Positions 57,552 to 64,000 of a DNA stretch of 64,000 bases are shown one piece after another. The DNA comes from WHSW01 sp963842795. Lineage in GTDB: Bacteria; Actinomycetota; Thermoleophilia; Solirubrobacterales; 70-9. The position numbers and the translations under genes are program-made. The DNA is taken from NCBI GenBank assembly GCA_963842795.1, contig CAWJHV010000006.1, positions 1 to 64,000 on the forward strand, in the 5' to 3' direction. The notes under the pieces are model-generated. The model searched no databases and had not been told where the DNA came from. It saw only the letters and a list, made by a program, of their open reading frames with translations. Positions within the stretch are counted from its first letter, which is position 1, and every line of letters begins with the position of its first letter.

Positions 57552-59141
57552 TCAGGCCCCGGCGCGCTCGCGCTCGGCCTCGCGCAATTCGATCCGCCGG
57601 ATCTTGCCCGTGAGCGTCTTCGGCAGCTCGTCCGTGAACTCGACCCGGCGTGGATAGGCATAGGCGCTCAGGCGCTCGCGGACGAAGACCTGGATCTCCT
57701 TCGCCAGCTCGTCCGAAGGCTCGTGGCCGTCGGCGAGGACGATGAACGCCTTGACCACGTTGCCCTTGACCTCGTCGGGCGAGGCGACGGCGGCCGCCTC
57801 GCGGACCGCGGGGTGCTCGATGCAGGCCGACTCGACCTCGAACGGGCCGATCCGGTAGCCGGCGGCGATGATCACGTCGTCGGCGCGCCCGGCGTACCAG
57901 ACGTAGCCGTCGGGGTCCATTGTCGCGGCGTCCTTGGTGTGGAACCACTCGCCGCCGAAGGCCTCCTCGGTCGCCTCGGGCAGGTTCCAGTACTCGAGCG
58001 GGTAGTGCGGGTTCGAGCGCGCGCGCAGGCAGATCTCCCCGCGCTCGCCCTGGGCGACCGGGTTCGAATCCTCATCGAGGATGTGCACGTCCCAGCCCGG
58101 CATCGGGCGCCCCATCGAGCCTTCGCGGACCTCCATGAAGGGGAAGTTCGCGCACAGCGGGTAGGACTCGGTGAGCCCGTAGTAGTCCAGCACCGTGAGC
58201 CCGTACTGCTCGCGAAACCAGCGGATCGCCTCGGGGTTGAGCGGCTCGCCCGCCGAGCAGACGATCCGGAACTCCTGCGGGTAGCGCTCGCCGGCGTCTG
58301 CGATCGCCATCATCGCCCGCATCGCGGTCGGCGTCGTGAAGACGTTGGAGACCCGGTGGCGGGAGAGGAAGTCGAGCTGGTCGGCCGGGACGAAGCCCGC
58401 CTCGCGCTGGAGCACGTACTGCACCGCGCCCAGGCGCCATGGGCCGAGCAGGGGGGAGATGCCGGCAGCCCAGGCCCATTCGCCCATGCCGTGGAAGCTC
58501 TCGCCGTCGCGGATCTGATGGCAGTAGACGAACTCCTCGTGGGCGAGGATGTAGCGGTGGGCGTGGACGATCCCCTTCGCCTTGCCCGTGGTGCCGGACG
58601 TGTAGTAGAGCTGAGCCGGGTCGTCGGCCGAGGTGTCCTCGCAGACGTGGTCGGTGGGGTGGCCGTCGAGCAGGCCCTCGTCGAGGACGAGCAGCCCGTC
58701 GACGAGCGAGGCATCGAAGCGACCGGCGTTCGCCGAGTCGGTGACCAGGACCTTCGGGGTCGAGTCGGTGAGCCGGTGGCGGATGCCGTCGTCGCCGTAG
58801 AGCACCGACATCGAGAGGAGGATCCCGCCGAGCTTCCAGGTCCCGAAGAAGATCGCCGCGGTCTCCGGCGTCGGCGGCAGGACGACGGCGACCCGGTCGC
58901 CCTTGCCGATCCCGTGTTCGCGGAGCATGTGGGCGGCCTGGTTGGAGAGGTCCTGCAGCTCGCCCCAATCGAGCTCGCGGGTGGCGCCGTCGTAGCGCTC
59001 CCAGACCATCGCGGCCTTGTCGCGCGGGTGCTTGTCGCAGACGTCGGCGGCGATGTTGTAGCGCTCGGGCACATTCCACTCGTGCTCGGCGCACGCCTGC
59101 TCGTAGGACTCGATCGCGGGTTCGCCTGCCGTCGTCGCCAT
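57552..59141 (-). CDS. Acyl-CoA synthetase (medium-chain type, AMP-forming)
   Basis: A protein of about 529 residues. The AMP-binding motif is YYTSGTTGKAKGIVHAH, in which the usual Pro before Lys is Ala. Next are TVLDYYGLTESYPL, YAGRADDVIIAAGYRIGP and the C-terminal lysine motif TLTGKIRRIELRE. This order is that of AMP-forming acyl-CoA synthetases of the medium-chain/benzoate group. It activates a carboxylic acid to its CoA ester, feeding beta-oxidation such as the acyl-CoA dehydrogenase operon of this window, though that link is indirect. ATG at 59141 has GGAGGAGAGG upstream; the GTG at 59174 lies before that site and was rejected. Substrate is unknown. Confidence 0.9.
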   Translation of the reverse strand: MATTAGEPAIESYEQACAEHEWNVPERYNIAADVCDKHPRDKAAMVWERYDGATRELDWGELQDLSNQAAHMLREHGIGKGDRVAVVLPPTPETAAIFFGTWKLGGILLSMSVLYGDDGIRHRLTDSTPKVLVTDSANAGRFDASLVDGLLVLDEGLLDGHPTDHVCEDTSADDPAQLYYTSGTTGKAKGIVHAHRYILAHEEFVYCHQIRDGESFHGMGEWAWAAGISPLLGPWRLGAVQYVLQREAGFVPADQLDFLSRHRVSNVFTTPTAMRAMMAIADAGERYPQEFRIVCSAGEPLNPEAIRWFREQYGLTVLDYYGLTESYPLCANFPFMEVREGSMGRPMPGWDVHILDEDSNPVAQGERGEICLRARSNPHYPLEYWNLPEATEEAFGGEWFHTKDAATMDPDGYVWYAGRADDVIIAAGYRIGPFEVESACIEHPAVREAAAVASPDEVKGNVVKAFIVLADGHEPSDELAKEIQVFVRERLSAYAYPRRVEFTDELPKTLTGKIRRIELREAERERAGA

Positions 59142-59258
59142 CGCCTCTCCTCCTCGTCGGGCCTGGTTCGACACTACCCCCGATCGACCGCGATCGCACT
59201 CAGGTTGGGCGCTGACCCCAACGAAGAGTGATCCCCCGCTAGATTTTGAATCCGCTAC

Positions 59259-59342
<84 letters not shown>

Positions 59343-59348
59343 CTCTCC

Positions 59349-59375
59349 GTGGCGCTAGCCGGCCACGAGCGCCAC
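59349..59375. terminator. Possible hairpin after tRNA-Leu
   Basis: GTGGCGCT (59349-59356) pairs with AGCGCCAC (59368-59375) across an 11-base loop that itself contains GCCGGC. It lies 7 bases after the tRNA and over the last codons of the convergent gene. It lacks a T tract, so a terminator role is uncertain. Confidence 0.35.
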
Positions 59376-59996
59376 CGTCATGTTGATCGGGCCCCAGTCC
59401 AGGTCGCCGTCCTCCTCCGTGCAGATCAGCTGGGCGGTATGCGGGCCGGGAGCGAGCGGCTGGCTGAGTCCGGTCAGGGCCATCGTCGCGCCGGCCGGGT
59501 GATTCGCGACCGTCGTGGATTCCTCCGCGTTGACCTGGGCGGCGCCCAGGCCGATGCCGTCGACGCGAAGCTGGCAGATTCCGCGCGCCCGGGTGTCGTT
59601 ATCGGACTCGGAGCCGGGTCCCGCCAGGTCGTCGAGCCTGAACGTGTGCCACTCGCCGGTGGCGTTGAGCAGCAGCTTGCCCGGTCGATCCAGAGTGATG
59701 GTCGAGTCGGCGCAGCTTTCCGGCATGTGGTCGTCGCTCGAGCAGCTACCGGTGTCGGAGGACGCCTCGAAGAAGCCGTCGAGCTCGCGCACGTCGCCGG
59801 TACGGATCTGCCTGTTGGCGATCTGGGGACTCCTCACCGCCGCCGTTGCGATGTCCGCGGTCTTGACCTCGCCGTCGACGATGTCTGAGCTGAAGACCGT
59901 GTCGGCCGCATAGGCAACTCCGCCGCCGACGCCGATCGCGAGCGCGAGTGTCGCGGCGACGTTGGCGTAGGTCAGATGGTTCGCGATCGCTCGCAT
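59355..59996 (-). CDS. Secreted protein with 'SDIVDGEVKTAD' N-terminus
   Basis: A 213-residue protein. A signal segment (NVAATLALAIGVGGGVAYA) is followed by DTVFSSDIVDGEVKTADIA, which repeats almost exactly residues 31-49 of the fibre-like protein at 41.7-44.7 kb. Short repeats (AVRSPQIANRQIRTGDV) follow. The C-terminal ~130 residues are a beta-sandwich-like domain with several cysteines (SCSSDDHMPESCADS, ICQL, LICTEE), likely disulfide bonded. It has no enzyme motif. The same N-terminus on otherwise different domains suggests a shared export or surface-attachment module. It is divergent from the NagA gene and ends 13 bases after the tRNA. Confidence 0.75.
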   Translation of the reverse strand: MRAIANHLTYANVAATLALAIGVGGGVAYAADTVFSSDIVDGEVKTADIATAAVRSPQIANRQIRTGDVRELDGFFEASSDTGSCSSDDHMPESCADSTITLDRPGKLLLNATGEWHTFRLDDLAGPGSESDNDTRARGICQLRVDGIGLGAAQVNAEESTTVANHPAGATMALTGLSQPLAPGPHTAQLICTEEDGDLDWGPINMTVALVAG

Positions 59997-60166
59997 GGGG
60001 ACTCCCTCCCTGGTGGTGACCTGAGCGGCGGACCCTCTCGCATCGAGCGCGCCGATGCAACCCTCGACCGGGGCATCGGCGCGTGCACAGGCATCCCACG
60101 CGCGGCTGGATACATTCCTCGCGATGGCGTCCGACTGATGATCGAGGGGCGAGGAGGTGTCTTCCG

Positions 60167-61279
60167 GTGCGGCTGGGCGTGAGCGCGGCCCTTGTCCAGG
60201 GCTCCCTGGTCGCGGGCGACCTGCGGATCCACGACGGCGAGGTGCGCGAGGTCGGGGTGATGCCCGCAGGCGGCAGCGGCATCGCCGCTCCGGGGTTCGT
60301 CGACCTGCACATCAACGGCGTCGCCGGCGTCGACTTCATGGCCGCCGACGCGCCCGGCTATCGGCGCGCCGCCGAAGCCCTGGCGAGCACCGGGGTCGTC
60401 GCCTTCCAGCCGACGTTCATCTCGGCGCCGCTCGAGGCCTACCGGCCGGCGCTGACGACGGCCTCCGCCGCTCGGGCCGAGCTCGCGGCCGCCGCGCTTC
60501 CCGCTCTGGTCGGCGTCCACCTCGAGGGGCCGTTCCTCTCGCCGCTGTGGCCGGGCGCGCACGACCCGGCTTACCTGCTGGCCCCGGATCCCGACCAGGC
60601 CGCGCGCCTGCTCGACCACGGGCCGGTGACCATGATCACCCTCGCCCCCGAGCTCCCGCGCGGGTTGGAGCTCGTCGACCGCATGGTGGCGGCCGGGGTC
60701 GTGGTCTCGTGCGGCCACTCGGACGCCGACGCGCCCACCGCAAACGCCGCGTTCGACCGCGGTGCGCGCGCGATCACTCACATCTACAACGCCCACCGGC
60801 GGTGGCGCCCGCGCGATCCCGGTCTCGCGGGAGCGGCGATCGTCCGCCCGGATGTGTTCATCGCGGCGATCGCCGACGGCGTGCACCTGGCGCCCGAGGC
60901 GGCGTTCGGGACCTTCCTCGCCGCGCGCGACCGCTATTGCCTGGTCACCGACGCGATCGAAGCGGCGATGATCGGACCGGGCAGCTACCGGCTCGCAGGT
61001 CGCACGGTCGAGGCCGCCGACGGTGCCGTCCGGCTGCCCGACGGGACGCTCGCCGGCAGCGTGCTGACGATGGACGCCGCCGTCCGCAACCTGGTCGCGA
61101 GTGGGGCGCAACCGGAGCAGGCGCTGGCCGCCGCGGCGAGCGCACCGGCACGCCTGCTCGGTCGCCCCGACCTGGGCACGATCGCACCGGGCGCGCCGGC
61201 GCACCTCGTGGTGCTCGACGACGAGCTCCGGGTGACGCGGACTCTGATCGGCGGTGAGGAGGCGTTCGCCGCCGCCTGA
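60167..61279 (+). CDS. nagA: N-acetylglucosamine-6-phosphate deacetylase
   Basis: A 370-residue protein. It has the amidohydrolase order PGFVDLHINGVAGVDFM, the metal-binding Glu in VGVHLEGPFLSP, the His in VVSCGHSDAD, a second His region ITHIYNAH and the catalytic Asp in CLVTDAIEAA. It removes the acetyl group from GlcNAc-6-phosphate in the cytoplasm. The first motif reads LHING rather than HxH, so only one metal-binding His is visible there, as in single-metal forms. GTG at 60167 has GAGGAGG nine bases upstream and is the best start. It converges on the SIS gene, and a GntR regulator follows beyond that, so the three form an amino-sugar unit. Confidence 0.9.
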   Translation: MRLGVSAALVQGSLVAGDLRIHDGEVREVGVMPAGGSGIAAPGFVDLHINGVAGVDFMAADAPGYRRAAEALASTGVVAFQPTFISAPLEAYRPALTTASAARAELAAAALPALVGVHLEGPFLSPLWPGAHDPAYLLAPDPDQAARLLDHGPVTMITLAPELPRGLELVDRMVAAGVVVSCGHSDADAPTANAAFDRGARAITHIYNAHRRWRPRDPGLAGAAIVRPDVFIAAIADGVHLAPEAAFGTFLAARDRYCLVTDAIEAAMIGPGSYRLAGRTVEAADGAVRLPDGTLAGSVLTMDAAVRNLVASGAQPEQALAAAASAPARLLGRPDLGTIAPGAPAHLVVLDDELRVTRTLIGGEEAFAAA

Positions 61280-61294
61280 TCCCGCCCGTCCTCG

Positions 61295-62326
61295 CTAGAC
61301 CGTGCGCGTGACCTTGGCGAGCCCGGGCGGGCTGTCGGGGTCGATGCCCCGGCGGAGCGCCAGGGCAAGGGCGAGCTGCTGAGCGCGGACCGCCGCCGGC
61401 ACGGTCGCCAGCGGCTCCGGCAGCCCACCCGGAAGCGGGAGCTCGGCGCCGGGCATCGCTCCGAGGCGCACGACGGGCGTGCCGCGGCGCCCGAGACGCT
61501 CCGCGAGCTCGGCGACGTCGGCGGCCGCCGGTCCCGGGGCGCTGATGGCGAGCAGCGGCAGATCGGGCCCGGCGAGCGTCACCGGACCGTGACGGAAGTC
61601 GGCGGCGGACCAGGCCTCGGCGCGCACTCGGGCCGCCTCCCGAGCCTTCAGCGCGGCCTCGAGGGCGACGCACAGGAGATATCCGCGCGCTACGCACACG
61701 ATTCCGCCGGCGCCGTCGAGACTGGCGCCGGCGCGTTCGGCCGGCCCGGGATCGGCGACCACCGCCGCCACCGCCGCCGGCACGGCGCTCCATTGCGCGC
61801 CGCTGAACGGCGGCGCGCCGAGCGCTTCGGCGAGCAGGCCGAAGGCGATCAGCTCGGCGGTGAACGTCTTCGTCGCCGGAACCGACGACTCGGGCCCGGT
61901 CCCGAGCTCGATCACGACGTCGGCGACCTCGGCGAGCGGGCTGTCGGCTTCGTTGCTGATCGCGACCGCGCAGGCGCCGGCCCGTGCGTAGCGCGAGAGG
62001 ACGGAGCGGATCTCGGGCGTGCGCCCGGACTGGCTGACGCCGACCGCGATCCAGCCGCGCAGGTCGAGGTCGACGTCGTAGAGCGTCGTCAGGCTCGGAG
62101 CCGCGAGCGCCACCGGCCGTCGGATCGCCGGCTCGAGCGCGTAGCGGCCGAAGACCGCGGCGTAGTCCGAGGAGCCGCGGGCGCCGATCACGACCCCCGC
62201 CGGTGCGCTCGGCAGCGCCGCGCGCAGCGCTCGCACGATCTCGTCGCGGCGGTCGATCAACCCCGCCAAGGTCGCGGGCTGTGCCGCGATCTCAGCGGCC
62301 ATGCGGGTTGGAGATCGGCCGATCAC
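61295..62326 (-). CDS. SIS-domain aminosugar isomerase/deaminase (GlmS C-terminal type)
   Basis: A 343-residue protein made of two SIS domains without a glutaminase domain. Motifs are VVIGARGSSDYAAVFG, AVGVSQSGRTPEIRSVL (sugar phosphate loop), SNEADSPLAEVADVVIELG and VPATKTFTAEL in the first half, with LLCVALEAALKAREAARV and RHGPVTLAG in the second. Such proteins act as glucosamine-6-phosphate deaminases or related isomerases. With NagA it would convert GlcNAc-6-phosphate to fructose-6-phosphate. Its GTG start overlaps the GntR stop by four bases, so it belongs to the GntR/sugar-binding-protein operon, while NagA faces it on the other strand. Confidence 0.86.
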   Translation of the reverse strand: MIGRSPTRMAAEIAAQPATLAGLIDRRDEIVRALRAALPSAPAGVVIGARGSSDYAAVFGRYALEPAIRRPVALAAPSLTTLYDVDLDLRGWIAVGVSQSGRTPEIRSVLSRYARAGACAVAISNEADSPLAEVADVVIELGTGPESSVPATKTFTAELIAFGLLAEALGAPPFSGAQWSAVPAAVAAVVADPGPAERAGASLDGAGGIVCVARGYLLCVALEAALKAREAARVRAEAWSAADFRHGPVTLAGPDLPLLAISAPGPAAADVAELAERLGRRGTPVVRLGAMPGAELPLPGGLPEPLATVPAAVRAQQLALALALRRGIDPDSPPGLAKVTRTV

Positions 62327-63090
62327 GGTTCGCCGAGGCCGGGGCGCACCTGGCGGAGGTCGATCTCGTAACGATCGCCCCGGAAGAGGCTGATCGCGTA
62401 GTAGATCGGGATCCGCCCGCGATCGCGCGCGACCGTTTCGAAGCGGAGGCCCGGCAGCCCGGTCCGAACTCCGAGCAGGGCGGCCGTGTCGCCGTCGATC
62501 GCCGTCGCCACCACCCGCTGATCGGCGTCGTGCAGCTCGACGCCCCAGCGGCCGGCCAGCAGGCCGAACAGCGACTCGCCGGAGAAATCGGTCTCGTCGA
62601 TGCCGGGAAGCCGGGCGGTCGGCAGGTAGGCCTGCTCGAACGCCATCGCCACGCCGTCGGCCAGGCGCACCCGATCCAGGCGCACGATCGCGGCCTCGGG
62701 ATGAAGCTCGAGCCTCGCCGCGAGCGCCTCCCCGGCCTCGATCGTCCGCTGGGCGAGCACCCGGGAGCTCGGCTCCATGCCGCGCCCGCGCATGTCCTCC
62801 GTGAACGACGTCAACGCCATCGCCTGCGCGACCCGCGGCTCGGCGACGAACGTCCCGCGGCCGTGCGCGCGGTAGGTGATCCCGTCGTTGGTCAGCCGCT
62901 CGATCTCACCGCGTACGGTCATCCGGGCGACGCCGTAACGCTCGGCGAGCTCGCGCTCGGAGGGCAGCGCGCTGCCGGGCGGCAGCGAGGCCGCGTGGTC
63001 CTCGAGGATCTGCCGCAGCTGCTCTCCCTTCGGGCGCCCGCCGGCCAGTTGCCGCGGCAGCCGCGGTGAAGAGCCGCGCCGCTTTGCCAT
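62323..63090 (-). CDS. GntR family regulator, HutC/UTRA type
   Basis: A 255-residue protein. The N-terminal winged helix is PSERELAERYGVARMTVRGE, then GRGTFVAEPRV. The UTRA ligand domain has LTSFTEDMRGRGMEPSSRVL, VRLDRVRLADGVAMAFEQAY and YEIDLRQVRPG. The ligand of such proteins is often glucosamine-6-phosphate or its N-acetyl form (NagR/DasR group), which fits the SIS and NagA neighbours. The start codon lies four bases after the stop of the sugar-binding protein gene, and its stop overlaps the SIS start, so the three are one operon. I found no dre-type operator in the window, so its target site may lie to the right. Confidence 0.9.
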   Translation of the reverse strand: MAKRRGSSPRLPRQLAGGRPKGEQLRQILEDHAASLPPGSALPSERELAERYGVARMTVRGEIERLTNDGITYRAHGRGTFVAEPRVAQAMALTSFTEDMRGRGMEPSSRVLAQRTIEAGEALAARLELHPEAAIVRLDRVRLADGVAMAFEQAYLPTARLPGIDETDFSGESLFGLLAGRWGVELHDADQRVVATAIDGDTAALLGVRTGLPGLRFETVARDRGRIPIYYAISLFRGDRYEIDLRQVRPGLGEP

Positions 63091-63094
63091 CAGA

Positions 63095-64000
63095 TCACTC
63101 CAGGCCGGCGTCCCGGCATGCCTCCTGGTACTGCCCGGTGCAGATCTCGTTCAGGTCGAGGAACCCGTCGTCGACGAGCACGTCGACGTTTTCCTTGTCG
63201 ATGGCGATCGTGTCGAGCAGCGCCGACGGGACCTGCTCGGCGCCGTTGTCGACCTCGTCGGGGGCCAGGTCGGCCGGCGGCTGTTCGCCCTGGGCCAACG
63301 GCACCGCGAGCTCCGCCGCCGTCTCGGCGATGTCCTGGATCGGCTGATAGACGGTCATCAGCTGCTCGCCCGCGAGCACCCGTTGTACGCCGCTGAGCTC
63401 CGCGTCCTGGCCGGTCACCGGCCGGGTCGCCGGGTCGATTCCCGCACCCTTGAGGGCCGCGATCGCGCCGCCCGCCATGCCGTCGTTGGCGACGTAGACG
63501 GCATCGAAGCCGTCGGAGCCGAGACTGGTGATCGCCTGCTCGGTCTCCCGCTGGGCCTCCTCGGGACTCCAGTCCGGGGTGTCATAGCTCTTGACGACCT
63601 CCGCTCCCTGCTTGTCGAATACGTCCAGCGCGCCGTCCTTGTACGGCTTCGAGTTGCTGTCGGTAGGCGAGCCGTTGACCATCACGACGCGCGGCTCCGA
63701 GACGTCGTTCGCCTCCAGCGTGTCCATCAGGTACTGCGCCTGCTGCTGGCCGACCTTGAACGGGTCGATCGAGACGTAGTAGTCGAGATCGCTGTCCGCG
63801 ACCAGGCGGCCGTAGGAGACCACCGGGATCCCGGCCTGCTTCGCGCGCTCGACGATTCCGCTCGCCGCCTCGACATCGACCGCGTCGAGCACCAGCACCT
63901 GCGAGCCGTCGGTGATCGCCGCCTCCGCCTGCTGCTGCTGCTTGGCGGTGTCCTGGTCGGCGTTCGCGTAGTAGACGTCGCAGTCGGGGCACAGCTCCTC
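63095..64000 (-). CDS. Sugar ABC transporter substrate-binding protein (XylF/ChvE-like), partial
   Basis: The gene enters from the right edge; the frame is open to base 64000 and about 302 C-terminal residues are present. The fold of periplasmic sugar-binding protein family I is visible: LVLDAVDVEAASGIVERA, PVVSYGRL, LDYYVSIDPFKVGQQQA, VVMVNGSPTDSN, AVYVANDGMAGGAIAAL, VTGQDAEL and a YQPIQDIAETAA hinge. It binds a sugar outside the membrane and passes it to ABC permease components, probably encoded to the right. The ending CTGQYQEACRDAG has paired cysteines. Position upstream of the GntR and SIS genes suggests an amino sugar or related substrate. Confidence 0.85.
   Translation of the reverse strand, partial: EELCPDCDVYYANADQDTAKQQQQAEAAITDGSQVLVLDAVDVEAASGIVERAKQAGIPVVSYGRLVADSDLDYYVSIDPFKVGQQQAQYLMDTLEANDVSEPRVVMVNGSPTDSNSKPYKDGALDVFDKQGAEVVKSYDTPDWSPEEAQRETEQAITSLGSDGFDAVYVANDGMAGGAIAALKGAGIDPATRPVTGQDAELSGVQRVLAGEQLMTVYQPIQDIAETAAELAVPLAQGEQPPADLAPDEVDNGAEQVPSALLDTIAIDKENVDVLVDDGFLDLNEICTGQYQEACRDAGLE

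Noticed and set aside
59997..63094. DasR/NagR-type dre operator near the amino-sugar genes
   Set aside because: No TGGTCTAGACCA-like palindrome was seen in the intergenic sequences of this region.

Overview
The window is a very G+C-rich chromosomal segment (about 70% by eye) with almost no intergenic space, many GTG/TTG starts and families typical of Actinomycetota. The mix of proteins (secreted proteins with an 'SDIVDGEVKTAD' N-terminus, RDD proteins with helical repeats, MMPL transporters with glutamine-rich loops, long-chain alcohol oxidase plus aldehyde dehydrogenase, SARP-type ATPase regulators, a 13E12-type HNH protein) suggests a soil actinobacterium, probably Thermoleophilia/Solirubrobacterales. 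That placement is inference. No prophage, insertion sequence, CRISPR array, rRNA or replication origin was seen; one tRNA-Leu is present.

Layout. 1-5.1 kb: a polysaccharide O-acetylation-like pair (SGNH protein and MBOAT), a second SGNH protein, an HD-GYP protein and a secreted protein. 5.1-12.2 kb: GH3 hydrolase with its TetR gene, SCP2 and acyl-CoA dehydrogenase genes divergent from an alpha/beta hydrolase, a MerR regulator, a helical protein and a metallophosphatase. 12.2-21.1 kb: a secreted protein, an RDD protein, then a co-directional run of aldehyde dehydrogenase, GMC alcohol oxidase, epimerase, alpha/beta hydrolase and a Vps62-like membrane fusion. 21.1-34.1 kb: an envelope island behind a TetR gene, with sulfatase, secreted protein, haloalkane-dehalogenase-like enzyme, MMPL transporter, LmeA-like protein, membrane PLC-X protein, glycosyltransferase, polysaccharide deacetylase and membrane proteins, many with overlapping start and stop codons. 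34.2-54.5 kb: an AcxA-type carboxylase subunit, two secreted repeat proteins, an HNH endonuclease under a LexA box, a 1013-residue self-processing fibre-like protein, a SARP-type regulator, a fused AcxB-AcxC subunit, hydrolase, thioesterase and patatin. 54.6-64 kb: a GGDEF/HD-GYP protein, a catalase-like protein, an acyl-CoA synthetase, tRNA-Leu, and an amino-sugar set (NagA, SIS isomerase, GntR regulator, sugar-binding protein running off the right edge).

Two things matter when reading the annotation. First, the left ~19.8 kb holds about 30 frame breaks, all explained as single-base insertions mostly in G/C runs, while the remaining 44 kb has none. I treat these genes as intact genes damaged by consensus errors and give their full repaired spans. 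Second, many genes without a Shine-Dalgarno sequence have a TAnnnT hexamer 12-16 bases before the start codon, often built on the TAG stop of the preceding gene. This points to widespread leaderless transcription from stop-codon-embedded promoters, the most general new observation here.

The gene content as a whole points to oxidation of lipids, alcohols and ketones (acyl-CoA dehydrogenase, acyl-CoA synthetase, alcohol oxidase/aldehyde dehydrogenase, acetone-carboxylase-like subunits, dehalogenase-like hydrolase) together with envelope polysaccharide and lipid modification.
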